Positions 7,670 through 17,600 of a stretch of 46,675 nt of DNA are shown here, piece after piece. The stretch's first letter is position 1. Each line of letters starts with the position of its first letter. Under the pieces are notes generated by a model. The model made no database searches. It saw nothing but the letters and a program-made list of their open reading frames with translations, and was not told the DNA's origin. This DNA comes from a bacterium (GTDB taxonomy: Bacteria; Krumholzibacteriota; Krumholzibacteriia; LZORAL124-64-63): contig JAGRNP010000020.1 in assembly GCA_020440705.1 (NCBI GenBank), positions 1 through 46,675 of the forward strand, written 5' to 3'. A program made the position numbers and the translations under genes.

Positions 7670-9010
7670 TCAGTTCCGCCAGCCCATGGCTTTCCAGAGG
7701 CGGGCGGCGGTGTCCTGCAGCAACCGCGCCTCCACGGGCGGGGCGTCGCCGGCCCGGTACACGGCCCGGCCCCCGACCACGACCGTGTGGATGTCCCACG
7801 GGTGGAAGTCGAAGAGCAGGTGGTTCAGCCAGGTGTCGGCCGTCAGCGGCGTCTTCTGGAAGTTCTCCAGGATGACGAAGTCGGCGGGCGCCCCGCGGTC
7901 GAGGCTGCCGAAGGGTTCGCCGAAGATCTCGCGGGCCAGGCGGTAGTTGCCCAGCCAGAAGCGGGCGGCGCCGTCGAAGCCCATGGGGCCGCGGCCGCCC
8001 TCGTTGCCCCGGAAGTAGCTCGTGCGCAGCTCGCCCCAGAGGTTGTTGTCCAGGCCGTCGGTGCCCACGGCGCAGTTCGCCGGAAAGCGGTCGATGGGCG
8101 CGCGGCCCACCCCGTTGGTCATGTTCGAGCGCCCGCAGTGCACCAGCCAGACGCCCTTCTCCTCGAGCAGCTGCATGTCCAGGGGACTCAGGTCGACGCC
8201 GTGGGCGAAGACGCTGCCCGGACGCACCAGACCGAAGGCGGCCAGCCGATCGAGGGGGTCGCGCCAGCCGCGGTCGTGGCTCACTTCGCGGTCGGTGGTG
8301 CCTTCGGCCAGGTGGATGTGCAGGCCCGCGTCCATGCGGCTGCACAGGCCGGCGAGCAGTTCGAGGGTGCGTTCCTCGAGGGTGAAGCTGGCGTGGGCGC
8401 CGACCAGGCCGCGGAAGCGGGGCACGCCCTCGGCGCGGGGGGCGTCGAGCAGCTTCTGCAGGTAGCGCTCGTTCTCCTGCAGGGCCATGTCGCGCTGGCC
8501 CTTGCCGCCGCGGTCGGTGACCTCGTAGCAGAGGCAACCGCGCAGGCCGACCTCGCCGAGGCTCTCCTCGATGCGGTCGAGGGCGCCGCCGACGGCCGAC
8601 ATGCTCGCGTGGTGGTCGAAGACCAGCGTGGTCCCGCAGCGCACGGCGTCCCAGGCGCCCGCCAGGGCGCTCAGGCGCACCGCCTGGGCGTCGAGCGCCC
8701 GGTCGAGCTTCCACCAGACCTCGGTCAGGATGTCGGTGTAGGTGGTCAGGGGCACCGCGGGCTGGGGCATGCCCGCCGCCAGGCTCATGTAGAGGTGCCC
8801 ATGGGCGTTGATGTTGCCCGGCATCACCGTCACGTCGGCCAGTTCGAGCACCTCTTCGTCCGGGCCGGCGGCCAGGCCGGGGCCGCGCTCGACGATGCGC
8901 TCGCCGGCCACCCGCAGGTCGGTGACCTCGACGCGGGGGGCGGCCGCGGCGTCCATGGCGACGGGAAAATAGTCCAGGACGGTGGCGTTCTTCAGGAGCA
9001 TGCGGCTCAC
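7670..9010 (-). CDS. SsnA-like metal-dependent amidohydrolase
   Basis: This 446-residue cytoplasmic amidohydrolase-superfamily protein is most like SsnA/chlorohydrolase-type aminohydrolases (guanine deaminase and AtzA/TrzN relatives). Metal-site features are PGNINAHGHLYMSLAAGMP (HGH near residue 80), GLHIHLAEG (about 225), FAHGVDLS (about 258) and AVGTDGLDNN (about 305). The C-terminal small beta domain (ADFVILENF, VVVGGRAVYRAGD) is standard. The start is GTG at 9010, with GGAGG 7 bases upstream; an ATG three codons later is possible. The E. coli relative SsnA sits in a purine/selenium cluster, but no such genes are here, so the substrate is unassigned. A TAGATT -10 element at 9073-9068 (minus) may drive it. 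Confidence 0.82.
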   Translation of the reverse strand: MSRMLLKNATVLDYFPVAMDAAAAPRVEVTDLRVAGERIVERGPGLAAGPDEEVLELADVTVMPGNINAHGHLYMSLAAGMPQPAVPLTTYTDILTEVWWKLDRALDAQAVRLSALAGAWDAVRCGTTLVFDHHASMSAVGGALDRIEESLGEVGLRGCLCYEVTDRGGKGQRDMALQENERYLQKLLDAPRAEGVPRFRGLVGAHASFTLEERTLELLAGLCSRMDAGLHIHLAEGTTDREVSHDRGWRDPLDRLAAFGLVRPGSVFAHGVDLSPLDMQLLEEKGVWLVHCGRSNMTNGVGRAPIDRFPANCAVGTDGLDNNLWGELRTSYFRGNEGGRGPMGFDGAARFWLGNYRLAREIFGEPFGSLDRGAPADFVILENFQKTPLTADTWLNHLLFDFHPWDIHTVVVGGRAVYRAGDAPPVEARLLQDTAARLWKAMGWRN

Positions 9011-9065
9011 GGGAGGGCCTCCGGATCACGTTCGGGTGGGGCGCGCGGCAGGGCGCGGCGTCCGT

Positions 9066-9073
9066 CAAATCTA
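9066..9073 (-). promoter_or_regulatory. -10-type element upstream of the SsnA-like gene
   Basis: Minus-strand TAGATTTG fits both TAnnnT and the Bacteroidota TAnnTTTG -7 consensus, about 56 bases before the GTG. A -35 is weak (TTCCCC, 16-base spacer). Confidence 0.35.
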
Positions 9074-9171
9074 GCACATGAAAGGCGCGGGGGAAGGGAA
9101 ATCGGGCCGTCCGGACCGGGGCCGCCGCGCCGACGGCGGCGACGCGCCGGCCCGGGTCCGGGGACGCCGCG

Positions 9172-9822
9172 TCAGGGGCCGGCGCTGTCGGCGGGGGCCG
9201 CGCGCCCGGCTTCGCGGGCCTCGTGCCAGGCACGGATGTCGCGCAGGCGGCGTCGGTAGCGGTAGGGCTCGTCGAAGGGCACCGGCGGCGCCACGGCCGC
9301 GGCCGCGAGCACGGCAGCCGCCTCGTCGGGCAGTCCGTTGTCGCCATAGTGGTTCACCGTCTCCACGGCGAAGCCTCCCCGGATCAGCAGCACCGAGTAG
9401 TTCTTCCCGTTCAGGAAGACGTAGCCCAGGGTGCGGCCGTAGGGATCGGTCTCGGCCGCCCGCAGCAGTTCGATCCGTTCGGCGGCGGCGAAGGCCCCGG
9501 CCCCGAAGGCGGCGGCCTCGGGTCCGAGCAGTTGGTCGTGGGGCTGTCCCCACTGGGGGTGGGCCACCTCGGGCGTGTCGATGCCGAGGATGCGCACGCG
9601 CTCGACGTCGCCGTCGGGCCAGCGGATGGTGACGGTGTCGCCGTCACCGACTTCGACGAGTCCGGGATCGACGGACACGCGCTCGCCGTGGGGGCGCGAC
9701 TGGGCACGGTCCTCGGCGGCGTGGGCGTTCGAGGCGGCCGCGATCGCGATGGCGATCGCCAGCAGGCAGGCCGCCGGGACGATGCCGCGACGGGGCGCGA
9801 GCGACAGGGTGCGGATGGTCAT
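9172..9822 (-). CDS. Exported thermonuclease-family (SNase-fold) nuclease
   Basis: The protein has 216 residues. An N-terminal hydrophobic signal (about 14-35, ending Ala-His-Ala) indicates export. The staphylococcal-nuclease OB fold follows: VEVGDGDTVTIRW, VRILGIDTPE (Arg plus metal-binding Asp/Glu), ETDPYGRTLGYVF (second catalytic Arg) and NYSVLLIRGGFA. All main catalytic positions appear kept. The C-terminal part is Arg/Ala-rich with YRYRRRLRDIRAWHEAREAG, as usual after SNase domains. The role is Ca-dependent degradation of DNA/RNA in periplasm or medium. It stands alone between the amidohydrolase and the DUF4340 operon. GGAGG lies just before the ATG. Confidence 0.88.
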   Translation of the reverse strand: MTIRTLSLAPRRGIVPAACLLAIAIAIAAASNAHAAEDRAQSRPHGERVSVDPGLVEVGDGDTVTIRWPDGDVERVRILGIDTPEVAHPQWGQPHDQLLGPEAAAFGAGAFAAAERIELLRAAETDPYGRTLGYVFLNGKNYSVLLIRGGFAVETVNHYGDNGLPDEAAAVLAAAAVAPPVPFDEPYRYRRRLRDIRAWHEAREAGRAAPADSAGP

Positions 9823-9932
9823 GGTCTCCTCCGGAGGTGGCGGCCCGTCGGGGCCGGATGGTGGCCGTGCGCCCCAGCCTCGCCGATGCGCCGTCCCGGC
9901 GCCAGCACGAAGTGCGGTGGGGCCCGGACGAC

Positions 9933-9960
9933 ACGGGCCCGCCCCGAAGGGCGGGCCCGT
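9933..9960 (-). terminator. Strong hairpin terminator of the GldA/F/G-like operon
   Basis: ACGGGCCCGCCC (9933-9944) and GGGCGGGCCCGT (9949-9960) form a perfect 12-bp stem with a CGAA tetraloop, 26 bases after the DUF4340 stop on the minus strand. There is no U-tract on that side, so it may act with other factors or as a 3' stabiliser. Confidence 0.58.
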
Positions 9961-9985
9961 TCCCGTCCGCGCGCGTCGCCGCGGC

Positions 9986-11029
9986 CTACTCGGCCTGCAG
10001 CTCCGCCAGGGGCTTGAAGATGTTCGCCATGGCGTACTCGGTGACGACCCACACGGTCGGATCGCCCTCGCGCTGCATGAACGTGCCCGCCGGAGCCCCT
10101 TCGACGGCCTCGCGGTCGGCGCCGAAACGCAGCGTCACCGTCGTGCCGTCCTGCAGGTGGAGCTCGGCCCGCCGCCCGGGCGCGTCGAGCCCGTAGGTCG
10201 CCGGGTCAGCCGCCGGATCCACCAGGTCGGTGGCCCGGATGACGGCCAGCGAATTCAGCACGGCGTCGACCTTCGTCTTGGCCAGGGCCGGCCCGTCGCC
10301 CGCGGTGGCGCGCCACTCCCAGGTCAGTCGGTCGACCTCGGGCGCGGCCTGCACGGAGTCCGGCGCGTCCGCCGCCGGCGGCACCACGGCGAACTCCTTG
10401 CTCAGGTCCCAGGCGAAGTCGGATCCGGTGACGACCAGGCGGTCCACGTCGTTCCGGTCGAGCTGCACGGCCTGCAGCTCGAGGAAGTAGCGGTTGCCCG
10501 GCTTCTCCGGCTCGCCGTAGATGCCCAGCTGCGACAGGACGTTCTTCTGGCTCACGTACACCGCGTCGCTGCCGGGCCGGCGCACGAAGTTGCCCGGGAA
10601 GCGCTCGGGTTTGCCGCCCACGTCCAGGGCCAGCACGGTCGCTCCGGCGGCATCCAGGCAGCGCACCCGGACCGCGCGCTCGTCCAGCAGGTAGTCGGGC
10701 AGCACCGCGGCGCTGTCCGAGCGGAACTCGCCGGTCAGGCCCTGCAGGTTGCGCACCAGGCCCTCGACGCGTTCGGGGTTGGCGGCGGCGCCCCAGGCGC
10801 TGGCCACGACCCATCCCTCGGGATCCTTCTCGAGCACGACGGCCTCGTCGTCGTCGCCCTGGCCGAGGGTGATGCGGGTCAGCTGCTCGGCCGTGACGCC
10901 GGCGGGCAGCAACTCGACCACCGACGAGCGGCTCGTCTCCTGCCGGTGTCCCGAGCGCTGGGCCAGGTTGACCCCGAGCAGCACCACCAGGACGATGCCC
11001 AGGATCACCAGGTTCTTGGTCTTGATCAT
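9986..11029 (-). CDS. DUF4340 domain protein of a Gld-like ABC operon
   Basis: This 347-residue protein has one N-terminal membrane anchor (about 7-24) and a long extracytoplasmic part. The repeated DUF4340 pattern is visible twice: an ITLGQGDDDEAVVLEKDPEGWVV-type segment near 50-75 and a TVTLRFGADRE... TVWVVTEYAMANIFKPLAEL segment near the end. It is last in the operon, 13 bases after gldG. DUF4340 proteins are regularly found beside GldG-type ABC systems; their molecular role is unknown. Confidence 0.85.
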   Translation of the reverse strand: MIKTKNLVILGIVLVVLLGVNLAQRSGHRQETSRSSVVELLPAGVTAEQLTRITLGQGDDDEAVVLEKDPEGWVVASAWGAAANPERVEGLVRNLQGLTGEFRSDSAAVLPDYLLDERAVRVRCLDAAGATVLALDVGGKPERFPGNFVRRPGSDAVYVSQKNVLSQLGIYGEPEKPGNRYFLELQAVQLDRNDVDRLVVTGSDFAWDLSKEFAVVPPAADAPDSVQAAPEVDRLTWEWRATAGDGPALAKTKVDAVLNSLAVIRATDLVDPAADPATYGLDAPGRRAELHLQDGTTVTLRFGADREAVEGAPAGTFMQREGDPTVWVVTEYAMANIFKPLAELQAE

Positions 11030-11042
11030 CGCTCGCCTCCTC

Positions 11043-12803
11043 TCAGTGCTGCGCGCCGGAGCGCTGGGACCGGGCGCGGTAGGCGGCGGCGTCCCGGCGC
11101 CGGATGCCGGCCCGGACGAATCCGAACACGGCGAGGGCCACCGGCACGAGCAGCACCGCGAAGATGCGCCACATGAGCTTCTCGTTGGCCTCGACCGGCC
11201 GGATCACGCGCTGCGTGAGCGTCTTGGCGCGGATCGACAGCAGCTCGCGGCTGCCCGCGAGGTAGTCGACCGCGTTGAGCAGCAGCAGGGCGTTCTGGGA
11301 GGCGGCGATGATGTTGTCGTCGAACATCTTCGCGCTGCCCAGGAGCACCAGCTTGCCCGGCTGCGGAACCACCGGGGCCGCGTCGGCATCGGGCCCGGCG
11401 GCGGCCGCGGCCGCCGGATCCTCGCCCTCGGCACTCGGCCACGCCGGCACCTCGCGGTCGGCGAAGGCGTCCGGGAACACGCCCTCCACGAGCACCGCCA
11501 GGGGCTGGGGACCCAGCATCTGCTTGCCCGCGGGATCGATCATCGTGCTCAGGATCGGCCCCGGGGCGAACGCCTCCTGCCAGCAGTTGGGGCTGCTGTG
11601 CATGAGCTCGGTCGTCGCCAGGCTCGCGGCGGCGAGCTTCGTGGCGTCCAGCTCGATGGGCGTGCCCCAGAGGTAGAACAGCGCCCCGATGCGGTTGACG
11701 AGGGCCGAGTCCTGGTCCATCTGGGTCTCGGTGACCCGGATCTGCATGGGGACCTTCACCGGCTCGCGCATCTGCACGCGCAGGCCGCCGAGATTCTGCT
11801 CCCGCGGCAGGTCGATCGTCTCCATGGACGAGTCGAAGAAGTGGTCCTCGCTCACCGTGAGGCCGAAGGCGGCCAGCATGGGCTCGAGGCCCGTGTCGAG
11901 GGGCTGGCCGCTGATGGTCCAGCCGCCGCCCTGGGCCGGGCTGTAGCCGTACTCGTGGGGCTGCACGGCCATGACCACCGGCGTGCCGCGGCGCAGCACC
12001 CGGTTGATCTCGTACACCTGCCGCTCGTTCATGGGCGCCATGCCCATGACGATCAGGGCGTCGATGTCCTCCGGGATCGGCGAGGTCGCGGTGATGTCCA
12101 CCGGCACGGCCTCGTAGTGCCCCTGCCCGAGCAGCTCGGCGACGCGCCCGAACTGCTCCTGCGGCGGGGGCGGCTGCATGCCCTGCTGCAGGTACATCAT
12201 GGCCAGCTGCTGGTCGATGTCCTTCTTCGGGCCGAAGACCGCCACCCGCGGGGTCTTCTCCCGGGTCAGGCGCTGCACCGGCCCGATGATGTCCTGCTCG
12301 AGGCCGGCCAGGCTCTGGGGCAGCAGCTGGGGGATCACCTCCTCGGGCTTGTCCTTGTAGGCGATCGTCATGGCCGACCAGATCAGCTTCACGCCGATCT
12401 CGTCCTTGTCGATGGACTGCACCTGGAACGGCCGGATGCCCTTGGCGGCCAGGTTGTTCTGCATCTCCTCGTCGTCCTGCGGGTAGTGCACGGCGAACTC
12501 GAGCATGCCGTCCGCGACTTCCTCGAAGTTGCGCATCTGCTCGGTGATGTCGCGCTCGAGGGTGCGCAGCTGGGTCGGCATCTTGTCGCCGGGGGTGATG
12601 TACAGCTTCACCTGCACCGGCACCTGCAGGCCCTCGAGGATCTCGACGGCCGCGGGCGACATGGTGAACAGGCGGTCGCTGGTCATGTCGACGCGGGCGC
12701 CGTGCCAGTTGTCGAACATGCTCACGGCGAAGAAGGCGATGAACGCCAGCAGCACGGCGGCCGCGGCGAACGTCAGGCGGAATTTCTGGCGGTTGCTGTT
12801 CAT
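11043..12803 (-). CDS. GldG-family ABC-associated extracellular protein
   Basis: This 586-residue protein has an N-terminal membrane helix (about 8-28) and a C-terminal helix (about 545-565) ending in a basic tail. The large periplasmic part between them fits the GldG/ABC-type uncharacterised transport family (DRLFTMSPAAVEILEGLQVPVQVKLYIT, later VAVFGPKKDIDQQ and DIDALIVMGMAPMNERQVYEINRVLRRGTPV, a Rossmann-like 'glutamine amidotransferase-like' region). It starts 1 base after the permease stop. In Flavobacteria GldA/F/G is linked to gliding/T9SS, but this family is widespread in non-gliding phyla, so gliding should not be inferred from it alone. Confidence 0.87.
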   Translation of the reverse strand: MNSNRQKFRLTFAAAAVLLAFIAFFAVSMFDNWHGARVDMTSDRLFTMSPAAVEILEGLQVPVQVKLYITPGDKMPTQLRTLERDITEQMRNFEEVADGMLEFAVHYPQDDEEMQNNLAAKGIRPFQVQSIDKDEIGVKLIWSAMTIAYKDKPEEVIPQLLPQSLAGLEQDIIGPVQRLTREKTPRVAVFGPKKDIDQQLAMMYLQQGMQPPPPQEQFGRVAELLGQGHYEAVPVDITATSPIPEDIDALIVMGMAPMNERQVYEINRVLRRGTPVVMAVQPHEYGYSPAQGGGWTISGQPLDTGLEPMLAAFGLTVSEDHFFDSSMETIDLPREQNLGGLRVQMREPVKVPMQIRVTETQMDQDSALVNRIGALFYLWGTPIELDATKLAAASLATTELMHSSPNCWQEAFAPGPILSTMIDPAGKQMLGPQPLAVLVEGVFPDAFADREVPAWPSAEGEDPAAAAAAGPDADAAPVVPQPGKLVLLGSAKMFDDNIIAASQNALLLLNAVDYLAGSRELLSIRAKTLTQRVIRPVEANEKLMWRIFAVLLVPVALAVFGFVRAGIRRRDAAAYRARSQRSGAQH

Positions 12804-12804
12804 G

Positions 12805-13530
12805 CTAGTACTTCCTCCCTTCCAGCCACAGGGCGTTGAGGGTCAGGAAGACCGCGGTCAGGCCCAGGAAGTAGGCCAGGTCGCCCAGGGCGATCACCCC
12901 GCGCAGCATCATGTCGAAGTGGTCGGCCAGGCCGAGGTAGTGCTGCAGCAGCGAGCCGAGGCCCGGCACCCAGCCGTCGATGGTGGCCGAGACGCTGGGC
13001 ACGCCCAGGATGAAGACCAGGAAGCAGGCCATGATGCCGAGGATCACGGCCGAGATCTGGTCGCGCATGAGGCCGCTGGTGAACATGCCCACCGCGAGGT
13101 AGAGCGCGCCGAGGAGCGTGGCCCCGATGTAGCCCGAGAGCATGGCCCCCGTGTCGGGGTTGCCCAGGGCGCCGACCATGATCGGCAGGGGCAGCGTGCC
13201 CAGCAGGGCCACCAGGTAGAAGGCCAGGGCGGCCAGGTACTTGCCCAGCATGACGTCGCGCGTGGGCATGGGCAGCGTCATCAGCAGCTCGAAGGTGCCG
13301 GTGCGCTTGTCCTCGGCCCACAGCCGCATGCTCACGGCGGGGATGAAGAAGATCAGGAAGATGGGCAGGTTCCCGAAGAAGCCGCGCAGGTCGGCGGCGC
13401 CCGAGAGGAAGAAGCCCGTCATGTAGAGCCCCGAATTCAGCACCAGGAAGGCGATGATGAAGATGTAGGCGATGGGGCTGTTGAAGTACGAGCCGAACTC
13501 GCGGCGGAAGATGGTCATGGCATTGGACAT
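12805..13530 (-). CDS. ABC-2 type permease (GldF-like)
   Basis: This 241-residue inner-membrane permease has six hydrophobic segments in ABC-2 arrangement: about 20-45, 62-80, 105-130, 140-165, 172-195 and 215-235. It begins with the typical MSNAMTIFRREFGSYFNSPI amphipathic segment and has the family loop MRLWAEDKRTGTFELLMTLP. It abuts the ATPase gene upstream (stop 13531, start 13530) and GldG downstream. It would form the channel of the exporter with the ATPase. Confidence 0.88.
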   Translation of the reverse strand: MSNAMTIFRREFGSYFNSPIAYIFIIAFLVLNSGLYMTGFFLSGAADLRGFFGNLPIFLIFFIPAVSMRLWAEDKRTGTFELLMTLPMPTRDVMLGKYLAALAFYLVALLGTLPLPIMVGALGNPDTGAMLSGYIGATLLGALYLAVGMFTSGLMRDQISAVILGIMACFLVFILGVPSVSATIDGWVPGLGSLLQHYLGLADHFDMMLRGVIALGDLAYFLGLTAVFLTLNALWLEGRKY

Positions 13531-14508
13531 CTACGCCACCCCCTTCCGGGCGGCCTCGCGGGCCTCGCGGGCGCGGCGCGTCAGGGCGATGAAGGTGTCC
13601 TCGAGGCTGAAGGTGGCCTCGTGCAGCTCGGTCAGCTCCCAGCCCTTCTCGCGGGCGAGGCGGTCGATGGCGCCGACCAGATCGCGGTCGAAGGGCCCGC
13701 GCACCTCGAAGCGGCAGCCGTCCGGCTCGCCCGCCGGCCGCAGCAGGGGCGCGACCCCGGTCACCTCGGCCAGGCCGCGCAGGTCGGTCTCGACCGCGTC
13801 GGCGAACTGGCGGGCGCCCACGCGGACGCGGTTGCTGCCCATGGCCTCGCGGGCCAGGCCGTGCACGTCGCCGTCGGCGATGATGCCGCCCTCGTTGATG
13901 ATCACCACGCGGCCCGTGACCGGGCTCACCTCCTGCAGGATGTGGGTCGAGAAGATGATCGTCTTCTGCCCGGCGAGGCTCTTGATCAGCTCGCGGATGC
14001 CCAGGATCTGCAGGGGGTCGAGGCCGCTGGTGGGCTCGTCGAGGATGAGGATCTCCGGGTCGTGGATCAGCGCCTGGGCCAGGCCGGTGCGCTGCTTGTA
14101 GCCCTTGGAGAGCTCGCCGATGGTCTTCTTGAATTCGGTCACGAGGCCGCAGGCCTCGACGCACCAGTCGAGCCGGCTCGCGAGCCGGGCGCCGCGCAGG
14201 CCGCGGGCCTCGCCCACGAAGCGCAGGTACTCGTGCACGTTCATGTCCAGGTACAGCGGCACGTTCTCGGGCAGGTAGCCGATGCGGTGGCGCACCGCGA
14301 GGGGGTCCTTGAGGACGTCGATCCCATCCACCGTGACCGAGCCCGCGTCCGGGGCCAGGAAGGTGGTGATGATCTTCATGGTCGTGCTCTTGCCGGCGCC
14401 GTTGGGGCCCAGGAAGCCCAGGATCTCGCCTTTGTCGATCCGGAAGCTGACGTCGTCGAGCGCGCGCATGGTCCCGAAGGATTTCGTGATGCCACGAACT
14501 TCGATCAT
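13531..14508 (-). CDS. ABC transporter ATP-binding protein (GldA-like)
   Basis: This 325-residue ATPase is the first gene of a four-gene operon (ATPase, permease, GldG, DUF4340). Walker A is GPNGAGKST at 34-42, Q-loop/YLPENVPLY near 88-96, the signature is the variant LSKGYKQR near 138-145, and Walker B is ILILDEPTSGLDP near 155-167. A C-terminal extension of about 100 residues (after 215) is typical of ABC-2 exporters of this group. AT-rich sequence with a candidate promoter (TATATT -10) lies upstream. Confidence 0.9.
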   Translation of the reverse strand: MIEVRGITKSFGTMRALDDVSFRIDKGEILGFLGPNGAGKSTTMKIITTFLAPDAGSVTVDGIDVLKDPLAVRHRIGYLPENVPLYLDMNVHEYLRFVGEARGLRGARLASRLDWCVEACGLVTEFKKTIGELSKGYKQRTGLAQALIHDPEILILDEPTSGLDPLQILGIRELIKSLAGQKTIIFSTHILQEVSPVTGRVVIINEGGIIADGDVHGLAREAMGSNRVRVGARQFADAVETDLRGLAEVTGVAPLLRPAGEPDGCRFEVRGPFDRDLVGAIDRLAREKGWELTELHEATFSLEDTFIALTRRAREAREAARKGVA

Positions 14509-14568
14509 GGCGAAGTCTCCTCAGGGTTTGGCGGTTCAGGGGTTCGGAAAGCACACAAAAGAGCGCCC

Positions 14569-14599
14569 AATATAAGCGCAAAGGGGCCCAATGCGGCAA
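14569..14599 (-). promoter_or_regulatory. Candidate promoter of the GldA/F/G-like operon
   Basis: On the minus strand TTGCCG (14599-14594), a 19-base spacer and TATATT (14574-14569) lie about 60 bases before the ATPase start, in a locally AT-rich patch. The spacer is longer than ideal. Confidence 0.35.
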
Positions 14600-14637
14600 C
14601 GGGTGAAAAGTTCCGGGGAAAATCGGGGCGCGGGCCG

Positions 14638-17600
14638 CTAGCGGACGAGTGTCAGCTTGCGCACCGCGTCGGGGCTGCCGGGCGCCGCGAGGCGCGCGAA
14701 ATAGGTGCCGCTGGCCAGGCCGCGGCCGGCGTCGTCGCAGCCGTCCCAGGTGACATCGTGGTCGCCGGCGGCAAGAGAGCCGGCGACGAGGCGCCGCACG
14801 CGCGCGCCGCGCACGTCGTGGATGTCGAGGCGCACCGGGCCGCTGCGCGCCGTCACGAAACGGATCGTCGTGCGCGGGTTGAACGGGTTCGGCGCCGCGC
14901 GCAGGGTCCCGGCCGCCAGGCCCGGCACCTCGTCGGGGGTCGGCGTCACCTGCTGCCCGTAGAGCAGGGTGACCGGCAGCACCGACGCCCCGTGGGGATC
15001 GTTGGTCATGAAGATGACGTCGGACTCGTAGGTGCCCTCGGCCAGGCCCGCCGGATCGATGAGCACCTGCACCGTCGCCGAAGCGCCCGGATCGAGCCAG
15101 GCCGGGACGCCGGCCACCTGCAGCCACGCCGCCGGCGCGTACACCGCGCCGAAGACGAGGGGGAGTTCGCCGTAGTTGGTGATCTGCACGCCGAGGGGCG
15201 CCGACGCGGGCACGTAGTCCAGGGCCGCCGGGATGGCGATCAGGCCCGCTCCGGTGGCGTTGTCCCGGCCGCTGGCGGCCGGCGCCGCGGTCAGGTCGTG
15301 GGCCGTGGTCTCGAAGGTCTCGGCGAGCTGGGCCGGCGTCAGGCCGGGGGTCTTCTCCAGGGCGAGGCAGAAGGCGGCCGTGACCAGGGGGCAGGCCATG
15401 CTCGTGCCGTCGTAGGCGACGTAGCCGTCGAGGCCCGTGGTGCTGGTCACGGACACGCCGGGCGCGGCGAGGTCGGGCTTCATCAGGCCGGGCGGATACG
15501 GGTAGTCGTCGTAGGGCGTGTCGCCGTGGGGGTTGGCCGTGTTCCACTCGGTCGGGCCGCGGCTGCTGGTGGGGCCCACCTGCCAGGCGCTGTCCACGGC
15601 GCCGACGGTGATCACGGCCGCCGCGCCGCCGTTGGGCGCGTACCACGGGTTGGGGCAGTCGCCGGGGCTGCCGATGTCGTCGGGCAGGGCGTAGTGGCCG
15701 CCGGTGTTGTCGCCGTTGCCGGCGGCGCACACCCAGGGCACGTCGATGCTCAGGAGCAGTTCGGCGTTGTAGCGGTTGGCGACGCGCACGTCGTCCGGGG
15801 GCAGGGACCAGCCGGCGCTCATGGTGAAGATCTGCACGCCGTTGTCGAGCCCGAACTGGAGGCCTTCGACCATGTCGGCGAAATAGCCGGGCACCGTGCG
15901 CAGGACCATGAGGGTCGCGCCCGGCGCGGCGCCGGTGGTGGTGCCGTTGGTGCCGTCGCCCACGATCAGCCCGCCGGTGTGGGTGCCGTGGAAATAGGGC
16001 GCGTTGCCGTCGTAGGGGTCGTTGTCGTCGTCGACCGCGTCCCAGCCGTGGTTCGGATAGGCGGCGCCGCCGTCCCAAAGGTGATTCGCCAGATCCGGGT
16101 GGTCGTAGATGAGCCCGGTGTCGAGGTGCCCGACGAGCACCCCCGCCCCGGTGAGGCCCGCGGCCCAGGCCTGGTTGGCGCCGATGGTCGTCAGGTGCCA
16201 GGCGAGGGCCTTCGCCGCCGTCTGCGCGGCCGGTTCGGGGCTGGGACGGGCCCACACCTCGTTCTTGTGGTCATCGAGCCACATGCGGCCGACCTCGGGG
16301 TGGGCGGCCAGGCGCTGCACGCCGGACGGGGTCAGGGGCACCAGGAGGGCCCCGGCGAGCCACAGGGGCTCGGCCGCGCCGGCCTGGCCGGACTTGGCCA
16401 GGTCCGTGAGGTCGGCGGCGAGGCGCTGATGGGCGGTGTCGAGCTGGTGCCGGGCCGCGGCCGCGATCACCTCGCGCCGGGTGGCCCGGGAGGCGCCTTT
16501 CAAGGCGGCGGCCATGGCCGTCGGGTCGAGCCGCTCGGCGGGCACGACCATCACCCGCAGCATCTCGTCGGCCTTGGCCACGTCCAGGGCCGCGGCCAGC
16601 TCCGGCGCGACGACCGGCAGCTGGACCTCGCGGCGCGTCAGGGGCTGCGCGGCCAGGAGCAGGGCGTCGGCCCGCTTCGTCTCCGGGACGATGGCCGTCA
16701 CCACCGCCGTGGGGTGGAAGCGCAGCTCGGGTTCGCCCGTGCGCCAGCGGAAGGTGCGCGCCAGGACGTTGTCGCTCTCGTCGCTCTCGGCCAGGTCGTT
16801 CTCCGGGTCGAGCACCAGGCGCAGGGTGTGGTCGCCGGCGGGCAGCACCACCGGGAAGTCCTCCAGCGGCACGTAGGTGCCGGTGGCCAGGCCGCCCTCG
16901 AGCACCCACGAGGCGGCGGGCTGGCCGTCGATCTCCAGGTCGATGAAGAAGGCGTCGGTCGCGTCGGCGAGGCCGTCGTTCAGGAAGGCGAAGCTCACCC
17001 AGGCGGTGTCGCCGGCGGCGACGTAGCCGTCGGAGCGCGCGCCGCGGATCATGTTGGCGACCAGGGCCGTGTCCCAGTCGGCGGGCGTGAAGGGCGCCAG
17101 GTTGGGCGCCAGGGCGTGCCGGCTCGTGTAGACGTTGTGGCCTTCGGTGGGGTAGTCGCGCCGGTCGATCCACGCGGCGTGGATCAGGTCGGTGCCCACC
17201 AGGCCGTCGGCCGAGTGGAACTGCGGTTCGACGCGCGGCTGCTCGGTCACCAGCTCGACGTCGCCGAAGAACGCCACCTGCCCGTAGCCCGAACCGAGGC
17301 GGCTGGCCAGCTCGAACTCGTCGCCGCCCGGCGGCGCGTCGAGCCACACGGCGCCCACCACCCCGTCGCGCGTGAAGATCGCCGGCCCGACGCTGTCGTA
17401 CTCGTCGGCCACCAGGCCGTAGGGGCCGAACCACGAGGCGCCGGAGTCCCAGCTGTAGAGGTAGATGATGTCGCCGTCGCTGCCGATGCCGTCGCTCCAG
17501 TCGAGCTGGAAGACGGTGAAGACGTCGCTCCCCTGGCAGGCCAGGCGCGGGAAACCGGCGTTGTTCGACGTCCAGCCGGTCATGCTCGCCGGATCGCTGA

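Noticed and set aside
9986-14508. Calling the Gld-like operon evidence for gliding motility
   Set aside because: GldA/F/G-type ABC genes occur widely in non-gliding phyla, and no GldK-N or Spr genes are in the window.
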